NCBI GenBank assembly: GCA_019022495.1
Contig: JAFEKR010000003.1
Span: 744,001-808,000 of the forward strand
Direction: 5' to 3'
From: Epichloe hybrida
Lineage: Eukaryota > Ascomycota > Sordariomycetes > Hypocreales > Clavicipitaceae
Length of the DNA: 64,000 nucleotides
Of this stretch, positions 44,931 through 57,623 are shown piece after piece. A program made the translations under genes and the position numbers. The notes under the pieces were generated by a model. That model saw nothing but the letters and a program-made list of their open reading frames with translations, was not told the origin of the DNA and made no database searches. Position 1 is the first letter of the stretch; each line of letters begins with the position of its first letter.

Positions 44931-45215
44931 TGTTAGTTTCACAGGGTATTGAATTCAATGTAAAAAGGTTGTGAGCCCAAAGAATAGTATTATCATCGAT
45001 TTATCTATTCTAGGCTACGTTGTGTGTTAAAAAGAGAAGTCAAAAGCTAGAATTCGTAATAATAGAAGGAAAGGGGGCCACGCGTTTATAGCCCTATATT
45101 TCCTAGCTAATTAATAAGCTAGGTTATAAGTTATGTGTGGGGCGCGCGCGTAGCCTAAGCTTTTACTAGGTAATTACAGCTATAACACGTAATTAATATT
45201 ACCTTTATTTTAATA
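44931..45215 (-). repeat. 3' LTR of element C
   Basis: A 285-bp LTR starting TGTTAGTTTCACAGGGTATT on the plus strand and ending TTTTAATA. It matches 58427-58711 in the same orientation and C0 (24934-25220) in inverse orientation. Confidence 0.88.
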
Positions 45216-48200
45216 CTAGAACCTCTCTCTTTTAATATAATTATTAACGTATAATATTAATTATAGGAATAAGAAAAAAACAGATTAATAATTTAATTAA
45301 TAGGGGATATAAGAAAAAGAACTTATAGCTTATCTAAGTGTATAGTAGCTAATAAAAAGGAAATAATAATCTTACTTAGCTTATAAGCCTATATAAGGAT
45401 AAGTAAATCCTTTCTAAATTCTTTCTTTCCTTAAAATAATATATATCCTATACTATAGCGTATATATAATATTATCCCTCTCTAATATAATACCTTCTTT
45501 CTCTTATATACTACTACTAATTTCTATAGTTTACTAGGAGGGCCTAGTAAGCTAGTATAGCTATAGCTACTAGGGATATTAACTATAGTAGTATATATCC
45601 CTTATATTAATATCTTATCCCTATAGTTACCCTCCTAGAGAATTACCTTTTCTCTTACTATATATATATTCTATATAAGTAACCTATCCCTTTATCTAGA
45701 TTATTATCTAGTTAGTTAAGATAAAGCTCTTAAGGGCCTTATTAAGTAATACCTTTATAAAGGTATTAGCTAGGTTATTTTCCTTATTAATCTATTAGAT
45801 TTTATAGAGTTCTTAGTGTTTATATAACTATTAAAAAGCTATAATATTAATTATTAGGTATTTCTCTTTTATTATACTAAGTTTAATAAGGTATTTATAT
45901 AAGGAGTATAAATCTATATATATAATAACTAAAATCTTTAGGAGCTTTAGTTAGTTAGTAACTAGGTTTAGGGTTATTATAATTATATAAGCTATATTAA
46001 TACTAATTACTATACTATAAACCTCTAAGGTAAGTATACTTTATATAACTCTTTTACTCTTTATTAAGCTAAAGTATATAATATTACCTTTAATTATAAA
46101 TTTACTATTAGTATAGTCTTTATTAGCTAGGATAAGTATATATCCTAGTTATAAGGATAAGTCCTAGTTATTAGTAAATAATTTATTTATAAAGGTAAAG
46201 AGCTTTACTTTCTTAAGGTTTATTAGGATAAATATTAGGCCTCTTTCTAGGTAATTTATTTACTACTTTAGGTAGTAATTAAAGGCTTTTATATTTTCTA
46301 GGGTTAGCTTTTAGTGCTATATAGTAATAGATATATTAAAGTAAGCCTCTAGTTAGTATATTAAGGTAATATAAGTGCCTTAGGCTCTTTACTTAATGTA
46401 TTTACACTTTAATTTAATTATTAGGACTAATTTTAACTTATTACTTTACCTCTTTTACTATATCTTAATAGTATTATTCTCTAGTGTAATAATACCTCTA
46501 TTAAATATAAGGGGATTATCCTAGGTTAGGAATTACTTTAGCTTTATATTAAAGCCTATAGTAATTAGTTAAGTCTTTTTCTTCTTAAAGAACTTCTTAT
46601 TTAATAGGCTAAGGGTATTATTAGTTTATATTCTAATATATATAAAGTTAGGGCTTTTCTTTATAGTTATAAGTAAGTAAGGATTATATATAAAGGTTTC
46701 TATCTAGAGGTTCTCTCTATAATGCTTATAATATATAACTTACTAATATATTCTAGCCTTTATAAGTCTATAAAGAGGCTTTATAACCCTTAGAATTATA
46801 CTAGGTAAGTAGAGGTACTATATCTAAATTAGTAAGCACACTAGGATTAGCTACTTTAGTAAGATATAGGCCTATATATATACCTAATAAATATTATATA
46901 ACTAGATAAGGAATTTCCTTAATCTTACTAATAAAGCTATTATAAGAATAAGGTATTAGCTTACTTATTAAATTATTAGGGCTTATATAAAGATAGCTTA
47001 TTTCCCTTTATTCTTATATCCTTAGATTATAAGGTATAACTTTTTATAGGGTTTTATTATCTTACCTTTAATCTTATTAATAATTTAGGAATTAAAGATT
47101 TAAATCCTACTATACTTCTCTTTATTAAATATAATAAATTTAAATATACCTTACTTAATTAGGGTATTAATCTTTACTTTTATTAATAGTTTAAAAGGTT
47201 TACCTAGGGTCTTAATAATTCCTTCCTTATATAGCTTAATTATAAGGGCTAAGTTATTATATTCTTTTACTAATAAAAAAGTATTAGTTTCTTAAGGTAT
47301 TATAGGAGAGTTCTTTTAGGGACTTTTATACTTATACTTTAGTAGTATTACTAGTACTATATTCTTATCTTAGGCCTCTTACTTTTTCTTCTTTTTCTTT
47401 TTACTAAGCTTTATTACTTTCTTTACACTAGGATTATTATAGTAAGGCTTAATAAAGGTTAACCTAAAGGTCTTTAAGCCTCTAAGTATATTAAGTATAT
47501 AGCTCTCTTTAGTTATTACTAGGAGCTTATATAGGCTTACTTATCCCTTACTTTCTTACTAGACTTAGACTTTTAATCTAAGTAATAAACTAAGGGTCTT
47601 TAAAGTATTTAAGCTATTATATTTAGTAAGGGCCTTATTAACCTTCCTAATAGTATAAAGCCTCTTAATCTCTTTAGTAGCCTTTTATACTATAATTATA
47701 TACTATATAATATTAGGTAATAATAAGGACTTATTTATTATATATAAGTAAGCTTAAAAATAAGAAAGGTTAGGATAAGGCTATTAGGGCCTATAGTGTT
47801 ATTTAGGGCCTTTATTACTATTTATAAGGTAGTAAGTTTAAGTATTATAGGATATTTATACCTAATTATATTATAAGCCCTTTAGAGTAGCTTATAATAC
47901 CTTTTAACCTTCCTAATACTATAGTATATCTTAATAGGGACTTTCTTAAATAAGATTAATATTAAAGCTATAAATTATCTAAATTTATTACTATAGAAGT
48001 TTATTCTAGTATTTATAATAATAAAATCTAGAGGGCCTAGGTAAGCATTAATCTAGTATATCTAGAGGGCTTCCTAGGTTATTTTTATAAAGATATTATT
48101 AAGGAATTTTACTATATTAAACACTATAGCTATATCTATAGTATAAAGCATAAGGTAATTACTATTAAGATAGAAACTATTTACTATTACTTTATAGTTA

Positions 48201-50548
48201 AAGCTATACTTATCCTTAAGGGTAAATTTAAAGTAATTAGGGCTATTTATATATATCTAGTATTAGTAGTAAAGTCTTATTAGCTTCTTAATAGCCTTAA
48301 TATTAATATTATACCCTAATTTATAAAGAACCTTATATAGTTATTAGATTAATAAATACCTAAAGTAGTAATATAATTACTATAGCTTACCTTCTATAAG
48401 GTAACTCTAAGTAACTACTTTTTCTTTCTATATAAGTAGTATTTATATATACCCTTATTTATAAATAATAAGGACTTTAATATCTCCTTATTATAGTATA
48501 TTTTTAGAGATATTAAAGTTAATTTGTAAATAATCTATATTATTAAGAGATAAGAGAAATAGAGTGTTTATTAGTATAACTTAAAAAAGGATATCCCTAA
48601 AGGGAGTAGGTATATTAGCTATTCTAAGCGTAATAATTAGTTCTCCTACGCTAAATCTAACTAATACCTTTTTTACCTTTAATTTATTAAGCTATAGTTT
48701 AGGTATTTAATATTATAAAGTAAGGAATTAAGGGTGCCTTATTATAGAGAACTTTACGGCTTCTATATTAGGTATAATCCCTTAGAATATTATATAGGAA
48801 TAGTCATTTTCTAGTATAAATATTACTAGAGCTTTACTTAAGAGTTCCTAGTTAAAGGGGTTTTCTTTACTTAGACTATAATAAGCTACTTAACTTATTA
48901 GGAATTAAACTATTCTTTTGCTATTAAGTTATATTCTATAATTAAAGAAGCTTATAAATACTAGCCTATCTATACTATTAGGGCTATTATTAAATCTAAT
49001 ACTCTTTATATACTAAGTAATTTTATTATTAATAAGGGATTAAGGCTTATATTCTCCCTTATACTATATAAGGAATAAATTATATAAGTTATTAGCTAGA
49101 TTTATAAGGTAGTGGTTTTTAAAGTATTAATATACTTTCTTATAGTTCTTTTCTAAGTGCTTAGATAACTAGTATCTTTCTTTACTATATATATAGTACT
49201 TCTTTATATAGGAATTTCCTTCTCTTTCTTATAGTTTTAAGGGGTATTAAATCTTTTTTCCTTTCCTATTATATCTTTAGTTAGTCTAGAATTACTCTAG
49301 GGTTATAGTTTTAGTTAGGAATTATTAATAGTCTTTCTTCTTTTTCTTAATAAGTTAGATTATTATTCTAATCTATTTATAAAACTCTTATAGTCCCTTT
49401 AGTAAGTCTATAATAACTTCTCTATATTCTAGAATACTATTATAAGCTCTTATAAGTTAATTCTAAAGTATTCTTTTACTTTAGCTTACCTTAGGTATTA
49501 CTTATTATAAGATAGCTAGCTTTTCTATAAGTTTATTAAAATAATTAATTATTAACTTACTTAGGTTATTATTTATTATTTCTTATAAAGTAAAGTTATT
49601 TTACTTTAGGAGATATTATTACTATATATTCTTAGTTTTAAATTATTCTTTTATATAGCTAATAAGTATAAGGAGGTCTTATAGTTAACTAGGTTTTAAA
49701 AGGTAATTTATATAGTATTATAAAGCTTTACCTTTAAGTATAACCTTAAAGGTATAACTAGCTTATTTAAATTAGATATTAAGTAACTTATATTTCTTAT
49801 AAAATATTTAAAGCTTTAATTTAAGAATATTATAGTTATTAGTATTATAAAGTTATTCTTTAAGGTATATCTTTAATAAGTTTATAATTTACTTTAAAGA
49901 AAGCCTTTAAGTTTATAAAAATTCTTTAAATACTTTTCTTTATATTTATAAAAAAGGTAGTAAGGTTCTTAGGAAGTAAAAGAGTAGCTTTATAAGAAGT
50001 AATCTTAAGGTTTATTATCCCCTTTAATCTTTCTCTCCCTTATATTAAGAAGGAGAAAGTATAGCTCTTTAGGCTATACTAATAAAGGTAATATTAGCCC
50101 TAGGTAATAAGGGTTAACTTTATTAGTAATACTCTTACTTAAGGGTATTATTAGTACTATTTTTAAGGTAATTTTACTAAACTATCTTAGGTAAAGGTAT
50201 AGGTAAGGAAGCTACTTATAAATACTTATAAATAGTATTCTTTAGTGCCCTTAATTCTAGATTAATTAACTTTCTTAAAGGAGATTAGCTTACTAATTTA
50301 TTTAATAGTAATTATACTAATAGTTAAGGTAAAGGGGTAAGCTATTAAAACCTAATATCCCTATTATTTAGTAAATTATAAAAGAAATCTTTATTCTCTA
50401 GGTTTTTCTAAAAGCTTATATACTTTTTCCTAGCTTCCTTAATTTCTTTAAGAGTCTAGAATTAGAATTCTTCCTAGTTTACTATCTTTTTAAGGTTATT
50501 TACTATCTTTATACCTCTTCTAACTATTATATATACTTTATTATAAAG
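45216..50548 (-). pseudogene. Degraded copia gag-pol of element C
   Basis: About 5.3 kb on the minus strand with stops throughout. Near 46,080-45,730 it reads YSLYKYLIKLSIIKEK and ENNLANTFIKVLLNKAL, the end of a copia RNase H. Near 49,200-49,140 a nucleocapsid knuckle survives as YYIYSKERY followed by a stop and LSKHLEKNY. Middle domains are not readable with confidence. Confidence 0.65.
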
Positions 50549-50553
50549 GAAAT

Positions 50554-51377
50554 TGTTAAAAATAAGACCTATTTTTAGCCCTTTTCTAGTTAAAGAACCT
50601 TCTTATTACTAGCTTGCTTTGCAAGTCTGACAGCTGCACTGCAGCTGTCAACGGTCGCGAGGGCAGCTGTCAATGGCTGCGTCGCAGCTGTCAACAGCTG
50701 CGACCGACCGTGTGGATGACTAATTAGTCAATTGCGTTATAGCTGCAAGTGTGGCTACAACTACGCCACTAGTAATTAGGTAAGCTAGGGTGACGTAAGC
50801 TAGGGTGACGTAAGCAGGTTACCCTACACATAACTTACCCTATAGCTATCTTTAACAACGATTTTCTCTTTATCTAGAGGTCATACAAAAGTTTCACATA
50901 TAGCAAATTGAAGCTTAAAGATAGGGCTTTCTCTTTATGCAAGGTTATTTTTTGGACCAAAAGTTAGTGCATACGGGTTACTAGCTAGTATGGTGGTGAG
51001 TTAATTTTTTGGTTTTTGCATACAAATAAATTTTGCGGAAAATCAAAAGTGGCCCGTAAGACCCCGTTAGCGGCCTAGATCCACCAATACGGTTGGTAGG
51101 TCTATGAGAGGAAGAAGATCTTTTCAACTAGCTAGATAGCTAGTCCTCTCAACTAATAACAGCCGCATTGCCCGTACAACGTATCTAAAATCAATTCTAT
51201 TGCTCTATAAGATATCATAAAAGTGATTTAAATTGAATTCTATTAGTTAATAACTGCCACAACCTTCCGTTGCGTTGCGTTGATTGATTCAACGTTGCAG
51301 CCCTATTAGTCCCCGACCATAGAGCTTGCACCTATACAGCTGTTGCCAGCTGGCAACTAGCTCCCTACATTTCAAAA
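50554..51377 (+). repeat. 5' LTR of A copy 2
   Basis: An 824-bp LTR with ends TGTTAAAAATA and CATTTCAAAA (originally AACA). It carries tandem TGACGTAA sites at 50791-50798 and 50806-50813, and short CAGCTGTCAA-type repeats near 50,620-50,705. Confidence 0.95.
50791..50813 (+). promoter_or_regulatory. Tandem CRE/ATF-like bZIP sites in the A LTR
   Basis: Two TGACGTAA sites sit in a 15-bp tandem repeat (GTGACGTAAGCTAGG). All four A LTRs carry the array. TGACGTAA matches the known CRE/ATF half-site type bound by fungal bZIP factors; function here is inference. Confidence 0.5.
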
Positions 51378-51391
51378 GGTTATGAGCCCGG
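51378..51391 (+). other. Primer-binding site of A copy 2 (half-tRNA initiator Met)
   Basis: GGTTATGAGCCCGG begins directly after the 5' LTR. Its complement, CCGGGCTCATAACC, contains the CTCATAA anticodon loop typical of eukaryotic initiator tRNA-Met, as in copia-like elements primed by a tRNA half-molecule. Confidence 0.75.
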
Positions 51392-51437
51392 TTCTATTAC
51401 TATAGATTCCTTTTAGGTCACTTTGTGTACGATTATA

Positions 51438-51589
51438 GAAGACTTCCCTTCTATAAAAAAGGAAGGACCTGCGAGAAAGAAGCTTTTCCCTTCTATAAAA
51501 AGGAATCAATTGTGGCTACAGAAGACTTCCCTTCTATAAAAAAGGAAGGACCCGCGAGATAGAAGCTTTTCCCTTCTATAAAAAGGAAA
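51438..51589 (+). repeat. Two tandem 83-bp leader repeats in A copy 2
   Basis: Units begin at 51438 and 51521 (GAAGACTTCCCTTCTATAAA). The second runs into the gag ATG at 51590. Copy 1 has three units. Confidence 0.88.
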
Positions 51590-54500
51590 ATGGATACCAA
51601 AGGAAAGGGAAAGGGACCTGTTATCCCTGACCCTAGTGCGCAAGAGGTTCTAAATAACCAGCTAAAAGAGCAGGCTATTAAGCAACAAGCAACTATAGAC
51701 CAGTTATTAGAGAAGCTAGAAAGCCTATCTATAACTGTAAATAGTCGTATGGAGGGTGTGGAATCTAATAAGCCCGCTAGTCAGCAGCAAGATCAGCAGC
51801 CTATTCAAGAAAATCAAGCTAAATCTAGCTCTGTACAAGTAACCTTTAATAATTCAATTATTAAGGAATTTAATAAAAGGGTTTATAGTTTTCCAGAGAC
51901 TGCTAGGCTTAAAGGAGCTGAAAATTTCGAACAATAGAAACAAGCCCTAACTATCCAATTTAGAGCTTTAGGCATGCCTAATTTTCTAGATAATCCGGAG
52001 AGTTCTAGGGCGCTAGGGGATCCAGATCAAGCTATTATCCTTATGTTACTAAGGGATAGTTGTACGGAAGGACCCCAAGCCGCTATAACTTAGCAAAAAT
52101 CACCTGAAGAAGCCTATAATTTACTTGTAAGGCAATATTCACATAGCGTTGAAATCCAGAGGGGGTCCCTATATTCAGAATTTCATAACCTGAATTTTCA
52201 AGAGTTTAAGGGGACTCTAGAGTCTTTTAATGCAGTCTTTAATAATCTACTAGCTAGATTATCGATTTCAGGGGTCCTGATTGCTCCGATAGATCAGGTT
52301 AATCAATATCTTCAATCCCTAAAATCAACCTTCCCTCAGTGGGCTAAGAGGCAATAATTTAGCATGCGTACGAATAGGGCTATAGGGGCTCCCCTAGATG
52401 CCCTAAATCTTCAATTCTTGATGGCAGACCTTCTAGCAGAACAGAGGGATAAATCATCTACGGTATTCAAAGCCCTGAATTATAGGGCTAAAAACCTTGA
52501 AAAGGGTGCCAAAGAAAAAGAAAAGGCCCCTAAGGATCAGAAGAAGAAAGGAGGCTCTGAAGAAAATAAGGGCTCTTCTAATTCTAATTCTTCTTCTAAT
52601 AAGAAGAAGAAGAAGAAGTAAAAAGGTCAAAAATCAGATAAAAAGGATAATAAAGAGACCTCTAGAGAGGGATCTTTTATGCTAGGAAATTACAACCTTT
52701 CTAACGGTGCTCTTAAACCGTACAAGAAGCCTAGCCTTCATAAGACTAGTTATAAGAGCTCTAGTAATAGTAGCTCTAATTCTAGCTCTTCTGAATCGGA
52801 TGATGATGAAAATCAAGAAATTAAAACCTTAAATGGTTTTAATTATTACAGCAAAGACATGAAAAAGGCCCTATTATATAATACAGGTTCAACTGTACAT
52901 ATTGTTAATTCTAGGGAGGTCTTTAGGGATTATACCCCCTATAAAAAGGGGGAATCCAACCCTATTATAACTGGTGGTGGCCCTATTTACGCTAAGGGTC
53001 ACGGTAGTGCTGTTTTTGAGGTCCTATATCAGAAAAATCCAGCTAAATATAGGACCTTAGTGCTTAAAGATGCGCTATATTTTCCTTAGCTTAATGTTAA
53101 TATAGTTAGTGGACTTACGCACTATATATCTGGTGGTTACCTTATAAAAAACCTACTTTATCTTAAAGATAGGTCTCTTATTACAACCTTAGATATAGAA
53201 AAACATGGTTTTTTCTTCCACGTTAAAAACCAATCTACGCCTAAGTTATCTAAAGGGCCCTGTAATAATTCGCATTATATCCGACCTTTTACCTACGCCG
53301 CTTTTAAGGGTCATAGCAATCCGATTAGCTACCCTATAGAGGTTCAAATTCCCTCTAAAAAGCCGGATTGGGCTTCTGATTTAGACAAAATCGACGAAAA
53401 TGATGATAATATTGAAGAAATCATACGGGATGATTTAGGGGAATTAGTCCCTTCTTCTTCGCCTATAGCCCCAGGTTGGGTCCCTTATAAATCTAAGGAA
53501 ATAAATTTAGGGGTGTTAGAGGGCCCTAGTGGAGGAAAAGGGTCCCTAATACCTCTCCAAGAGGCCTGTGGTTCTCAAGGGGCCTAGCAGGGGACTAGTG
53601 AAGAGGGCCCTAGTCTAGATCCTAATTCAGACCCTAAGGATCTTCAATATTAACGGTTGTTAGAACTAGCTGGCCTATGGCATGTACGATTAGGGCACCT
53701 AGGTCTTCCTTTGCTAAAGAAAACTAGCCTTATAACTAAAGGAATCCCTGATTTTTCTAAAATTAAGGATAAGGATTTTAGATGTATTGCTTGTGATCAA
53801 TCTAAGGCAGTTAGAAGACCCAGGAAATTAGCTATCCCTGACCCCCCTAGAGCTCTAGATCGAATAGAGAGGGATACGCTAAAAATCAGCCCTACGCCGT
53901 ATAATAAGCAGTTAATTTGCTTATTTCTAGTTGATCGAAAGACTAGATATAAGTGGGTTATCTTATTACCTAATAAGGAAGGCCTAACTGTTTATAAGGC
54001 TATCAAAGGCTTCTTCAGAGGGCTTAAAAATCAACTAGGTCAATATCCTAGGCACCTTCACTTCGATGGGGGCTAGGAAATCGATTCTAGTTGTTAAGTT
54101 TGGTTGAATTCTAAAGGGATCAAATTTACGACTTCTAGTCCCTATATCCATGAGCAAAATGGATTAGCAGAACGTTCAATTCGTACTATTCTAGATTGAT
54201 TAAGGGCTACTATCCAGTGGGCAAAATTACCGTTATTTTTATAGTGTTTTGTATTACTTGTAGTTATTAACCTAGTTAATATAACTGCTAATACCACTAA
54301 GGATGAAAGCCCTAAACAGCTGCTATCTAGGGAGCTAAATCAGCCTTATACAACTGATATTAGCAGTATTAGAGCTATAGGATCTCACTGTGAGATTCTA
54401 ATCCCCCTGGAAAAACGACCTAAAGCCTAGAAGTTAGCAGCTAGGACTATCCCTGGAAGACTTTTAGCTACACTAGGTTCTAACACCTACCTAGTGTACA

Positions 54501-56569
54501 TCCCCTCTAAAAGGCTAGTTATAAAGACTAGCTTTATTAAGATTATAGAACCTATAGGCCCTGTTTCTAAAGGCTTACCTAGGATTTCTATAGGGGATAA
54601 CCCTTTAGAGGGGGAAAATGATCTAGAAAATGAAAATCAATAATATCTAGACTAAGGTTCAAAGGATTATCCTATAGATAACATAGGTATCCCTGTAGGT
54701 TAAGAAAAAACACCTATAGGCCCCGAAGAACCCCCTAAAGGCTTAATTCCAGCAGATCCTATACAGGCGCAGCCTATAACTTAACCAGGAAATCAGATTT
54801 CGACTTCGGACCTCGATTTTGACAAAATTATCGATTTCGACCCTAATATCGACCCTATAGATGTTGATATTAGTTCCCCTTCTTCTCTAGATTTCATAAA
54901 AGAAATCTGCTTTAAGGTATAGGAGAAGCTAAAGGAAAAGAATCCTATTAGCCCTAAGCCTAAGACCTGGAAGTAGGCTATATCTAGCCCTGAAAGGGAT
55001 AAATAGATAGAAGCCACGTACAAGGAATACGAACAGCTTCTAAAGGCTAGTACTTTTAAATTTATAGGGAAAGATCAAATCCCTAAGGGCCAAAAAGTAC
55101 TAAAGAATAGGCTTGTTTATAAGCTTAAAAAGGATAAAGAAAATAATCCTTTAAAATATAAGGCTCGACTCGTTGCTAAGGGATTCATGTAAATCGAAGG
55201 CCTAGATTACCTAGAGACCTTCGCTACCACAAGCATTCCCCCTAGCTGGAGGATTTTACTAGCCCTATTGGCTTGGAATAACTAGGAGATCGAACAAATC
55301 GATTTTATAGGAGCTTTTCTTAATAGTAAGCTACAACAACAGATTTATATGGTTATTCTAGAAGGGTTTATTGAATTCCTTGAGGCAAATCCTAAACTAG
55401 CTAAATTAGCTAGAAGTTTTAGCTAGAAACCTTCTAAAGATCAAGTAATTTTATTACAGAAGTCTTTATACAGCCTAAAACAAAGCTCAAGGGAATGGCA
55501 ACAAGCGCTAATATTAGTGCTTAAATCCCTAGGATTTAACCCTTTAATATCTAACCCAGCTATTTTCTTCAATCCTTCAACCAAAACCTTCGTCATCACG
55601 TACGTTGATAACTGTCTTCTAATTGGACCGGATTTATCTTATATCCAAAGGCTTAAAAAGGAACTTCATAAAGTCTATCCAATAGAAGATAGGGGGCCTG
55701 CTGAATTCTTCTTAGGGGTTCAAATCGTACGAGATAGGCCTAATAGAATACTAAAAATTCATCAATCTTAGTATATATTAGAAGCCTTAAAATGATTTAA
55801 TATGCTAGATAGTAAGCCTATTAGCATACCTCTTCAGCCAGGCGTTTTAGCTACGCAGATAACTAAGCTTTTAATAGCTAGCGAAATCAAGCTTTATCAG
55901 TGTATTATAGGGACTATAATGTACCTAATGTTGCTTACAAGGCCTGATACAGCTTTTACGCTACAGTGGTTATCTACTGCACTAGCTAGCCCTTATATAG
56001 AACACCTAAAAGCAGCTAAAAATCTGCTAAGGTATCTATTAGGGACTAGATTCCTTGCTATTATCTATAGGGGAGACCCTAAAGGTTTAGTTAGCAAAAG
56101 CCTAATAGGTTATTGCGATAGTGATTTTGCAGGGGATAAAAAGACCTCAAAATCAACCTATGCTTATCTATTCAAGCTAGCTAGCGGACCTATTAGCTAG
56201 AAATCAAAGAAAGCTAGTACAATAGCTCTATTAACACTAGAAGCTGAAGCTGATGCTATCTGCGAGACCTTCCGGGAGCTTTAGTGGCTTTAGGGCTTAT
56301 TTAAGGAGCTAAAAACCCCTATTTCTCCCCCTATCCAGATATATTACAATAATCAAGGCGCTATAACTACTGCTTATAACCCTACTTTACATAGTTATAT
56401 AAAGCATACATTGCTAAAGTTTAACTATATTAGGTAACAGGTTTTAGAGGGTTTAGCTAAGATTAAATATCTAGATACGAAGTTAATGCCTGCAGATAGT
56501 CTTACGAAACCTCTTTCTAGACCTTTTCATCAGGCTTTTATTAAGCTTCTAGGGCTTAATAATTATTAA
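51590..56569 (+). pseudogene. gag-pol of A copy 2, inactivated by point mutations
   Basis: A single frame of 1,660 codons from MDTKGKGKGPVIPDPSAQ to LGLNNY plus stop, broken by more than twenty in-frame stops but by no frameshift. Domains are gag with a coiled N-terminus and a UBN2-like core (51,590 to about 52,680); a Lys/Ser-rich linker; a protease where LLYNTGST has Asn in place of the catalytic Asp (about 52,870); a GAG-pre-integrase HHCC region (WHVRLGHLGLPLL, FRCIACDQ, about 53,675-53,800); an integrase core (HFDGG, EQNGLAERS); a reverse transcriptase with TYVDNCLLIG (55,598-55,627); and RNase H (YCDSDFAGDKKTSKSTYAYL, LEAEADAICETF). Copy 2 has one extra Asp codon relative to copy 1. Confidence 0.94.
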
Positions 56570-56779
56570 ACCAACAACTAATTCCCTTTAACAGGGAACC
56601 AAAAAACAACGTTAAAAAGGGAGCTATATTTAACAATAGCTAGGAATTCAAAAAGGGGGCTTTTTTCATATTTTCATATTTTTCCCTTTTATCTGTTATT
56701 ATCAAAAGTTGTTGATTTTTCCCTATAGTCTTTTTGTACACTTCTAATTGCTTTAAATGTAATTCTTTTGTAAAGGGGG

Positions 56780-57618
56780 TGTTAAAAATAAGACCTATTT
56801 TTAGCCCTTCTCTAGTTAAAGAACCTTCTTATTACTAGCTTGCTTTGCAAGTCTGACAGCTGCACTGCAGCTGTCAACGGTCGCGAGGGCAGCTGTCAAT
56901 GGCTGCGTCGCAGCTGTCAATAGCTACGACTAACCGTGTGGATGACTAATTAGTTAATTGCGTTGTGGCTGCAAGTGTGGCTACAACTACGCCACTAGTA
57001 ATTAGGTAAGCTAGGGTGATGTAAGCTAGGGTGATGTAAGCTAGGGTGACGTAAGCAGGTTACCCTACACATAACTTACCCTATAGCTATCTTTAACAAC
57101 GATTTTCTCTTTATCTAGAGGTCGTACAAAAGTTTCATATATAGCAAATTAAAGCTTAAAGATAGGGCTTTCTCTTTATGCAAGGTTATTTTTTGGACCA
57201 AAAGTTGGTGCATACGGGTTGCTAGCTAGTATAGTGGTGAGTCGATTTTTTGGTTTTTGCATATAAATGAATTTTGCGGAAAATCAAAAGTGGCCTGTAA
57301 GACCCCGTTAGCGGCCCGGATCCACTGATACGGTTGGTAGGTCTATGAGAGAAAGAAGATCTTTTTAACTAGCTAGATAGCTAGTCCTCTCAACTAACAA
57401 CAGCCGCATTGCCCGTACAACGTATCTAAAATCAATTCTATTGCTCTATAAAATATCATAAAAGTGATCTAAATTGAATTCTATTAGTTAATAACTGCCA
57501 TAACCTTCCGTTGCGTTGCGTTAATTGATTTAACGTTGCAGCCCTATTAGTCCCCGACCATAGAGCTTGCACCTGTACAGCTGTTGCCAGCTGGCAACTA
57601 GCTCCCTACATTTCAAAA
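56780..57618 (+). repeat. 3' LTR of A copy 2
   Basis: An 839-bp LTR with three copies of the 15-bp bZIP-site repeat, two converted to TGATGTAA (57017-57024 and 57032-57039) and one intact at 57047-57054. It is preceded by the polypurine tract AAAGGGGG. Confidence 0.95.
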
Positions 57619-57623
57619 GAAAT

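Larger units (their letters stand above)
50554..57618 (+). mobile_element. Ty1/copia retrotransposon A, copy 2, nested in element C
   Basis: A 7,065-bp element bounded by the TSD GAAAT (50549-50553 and 57619-57623). LTRs are 824 bp (50554-51377) and 839 bp (56780-57618). The order is 5' LTR, PBS at 51378-51391, two 83-bp leader repeats, gag-pol frame 51590-56569, polypurine tract AAAGGGGG at 56772-56779 and 3' LTR. It is homologous to copy 1 in opposite orientation and lacks the 270-bp leader insert. The 5-bp TSDs and copia domain order are visible directly. Confidence 0.96.

Noticed and set aside
44967..44978. A second initiator-Met type primer-binding site (GGTTGTGAGCCC) in the C LTR
   Set aside because: It lies inside the LTR near its 3' end in the wrong orientation for element C, whose coding is on the minus strand; probably coincidental or a relic.
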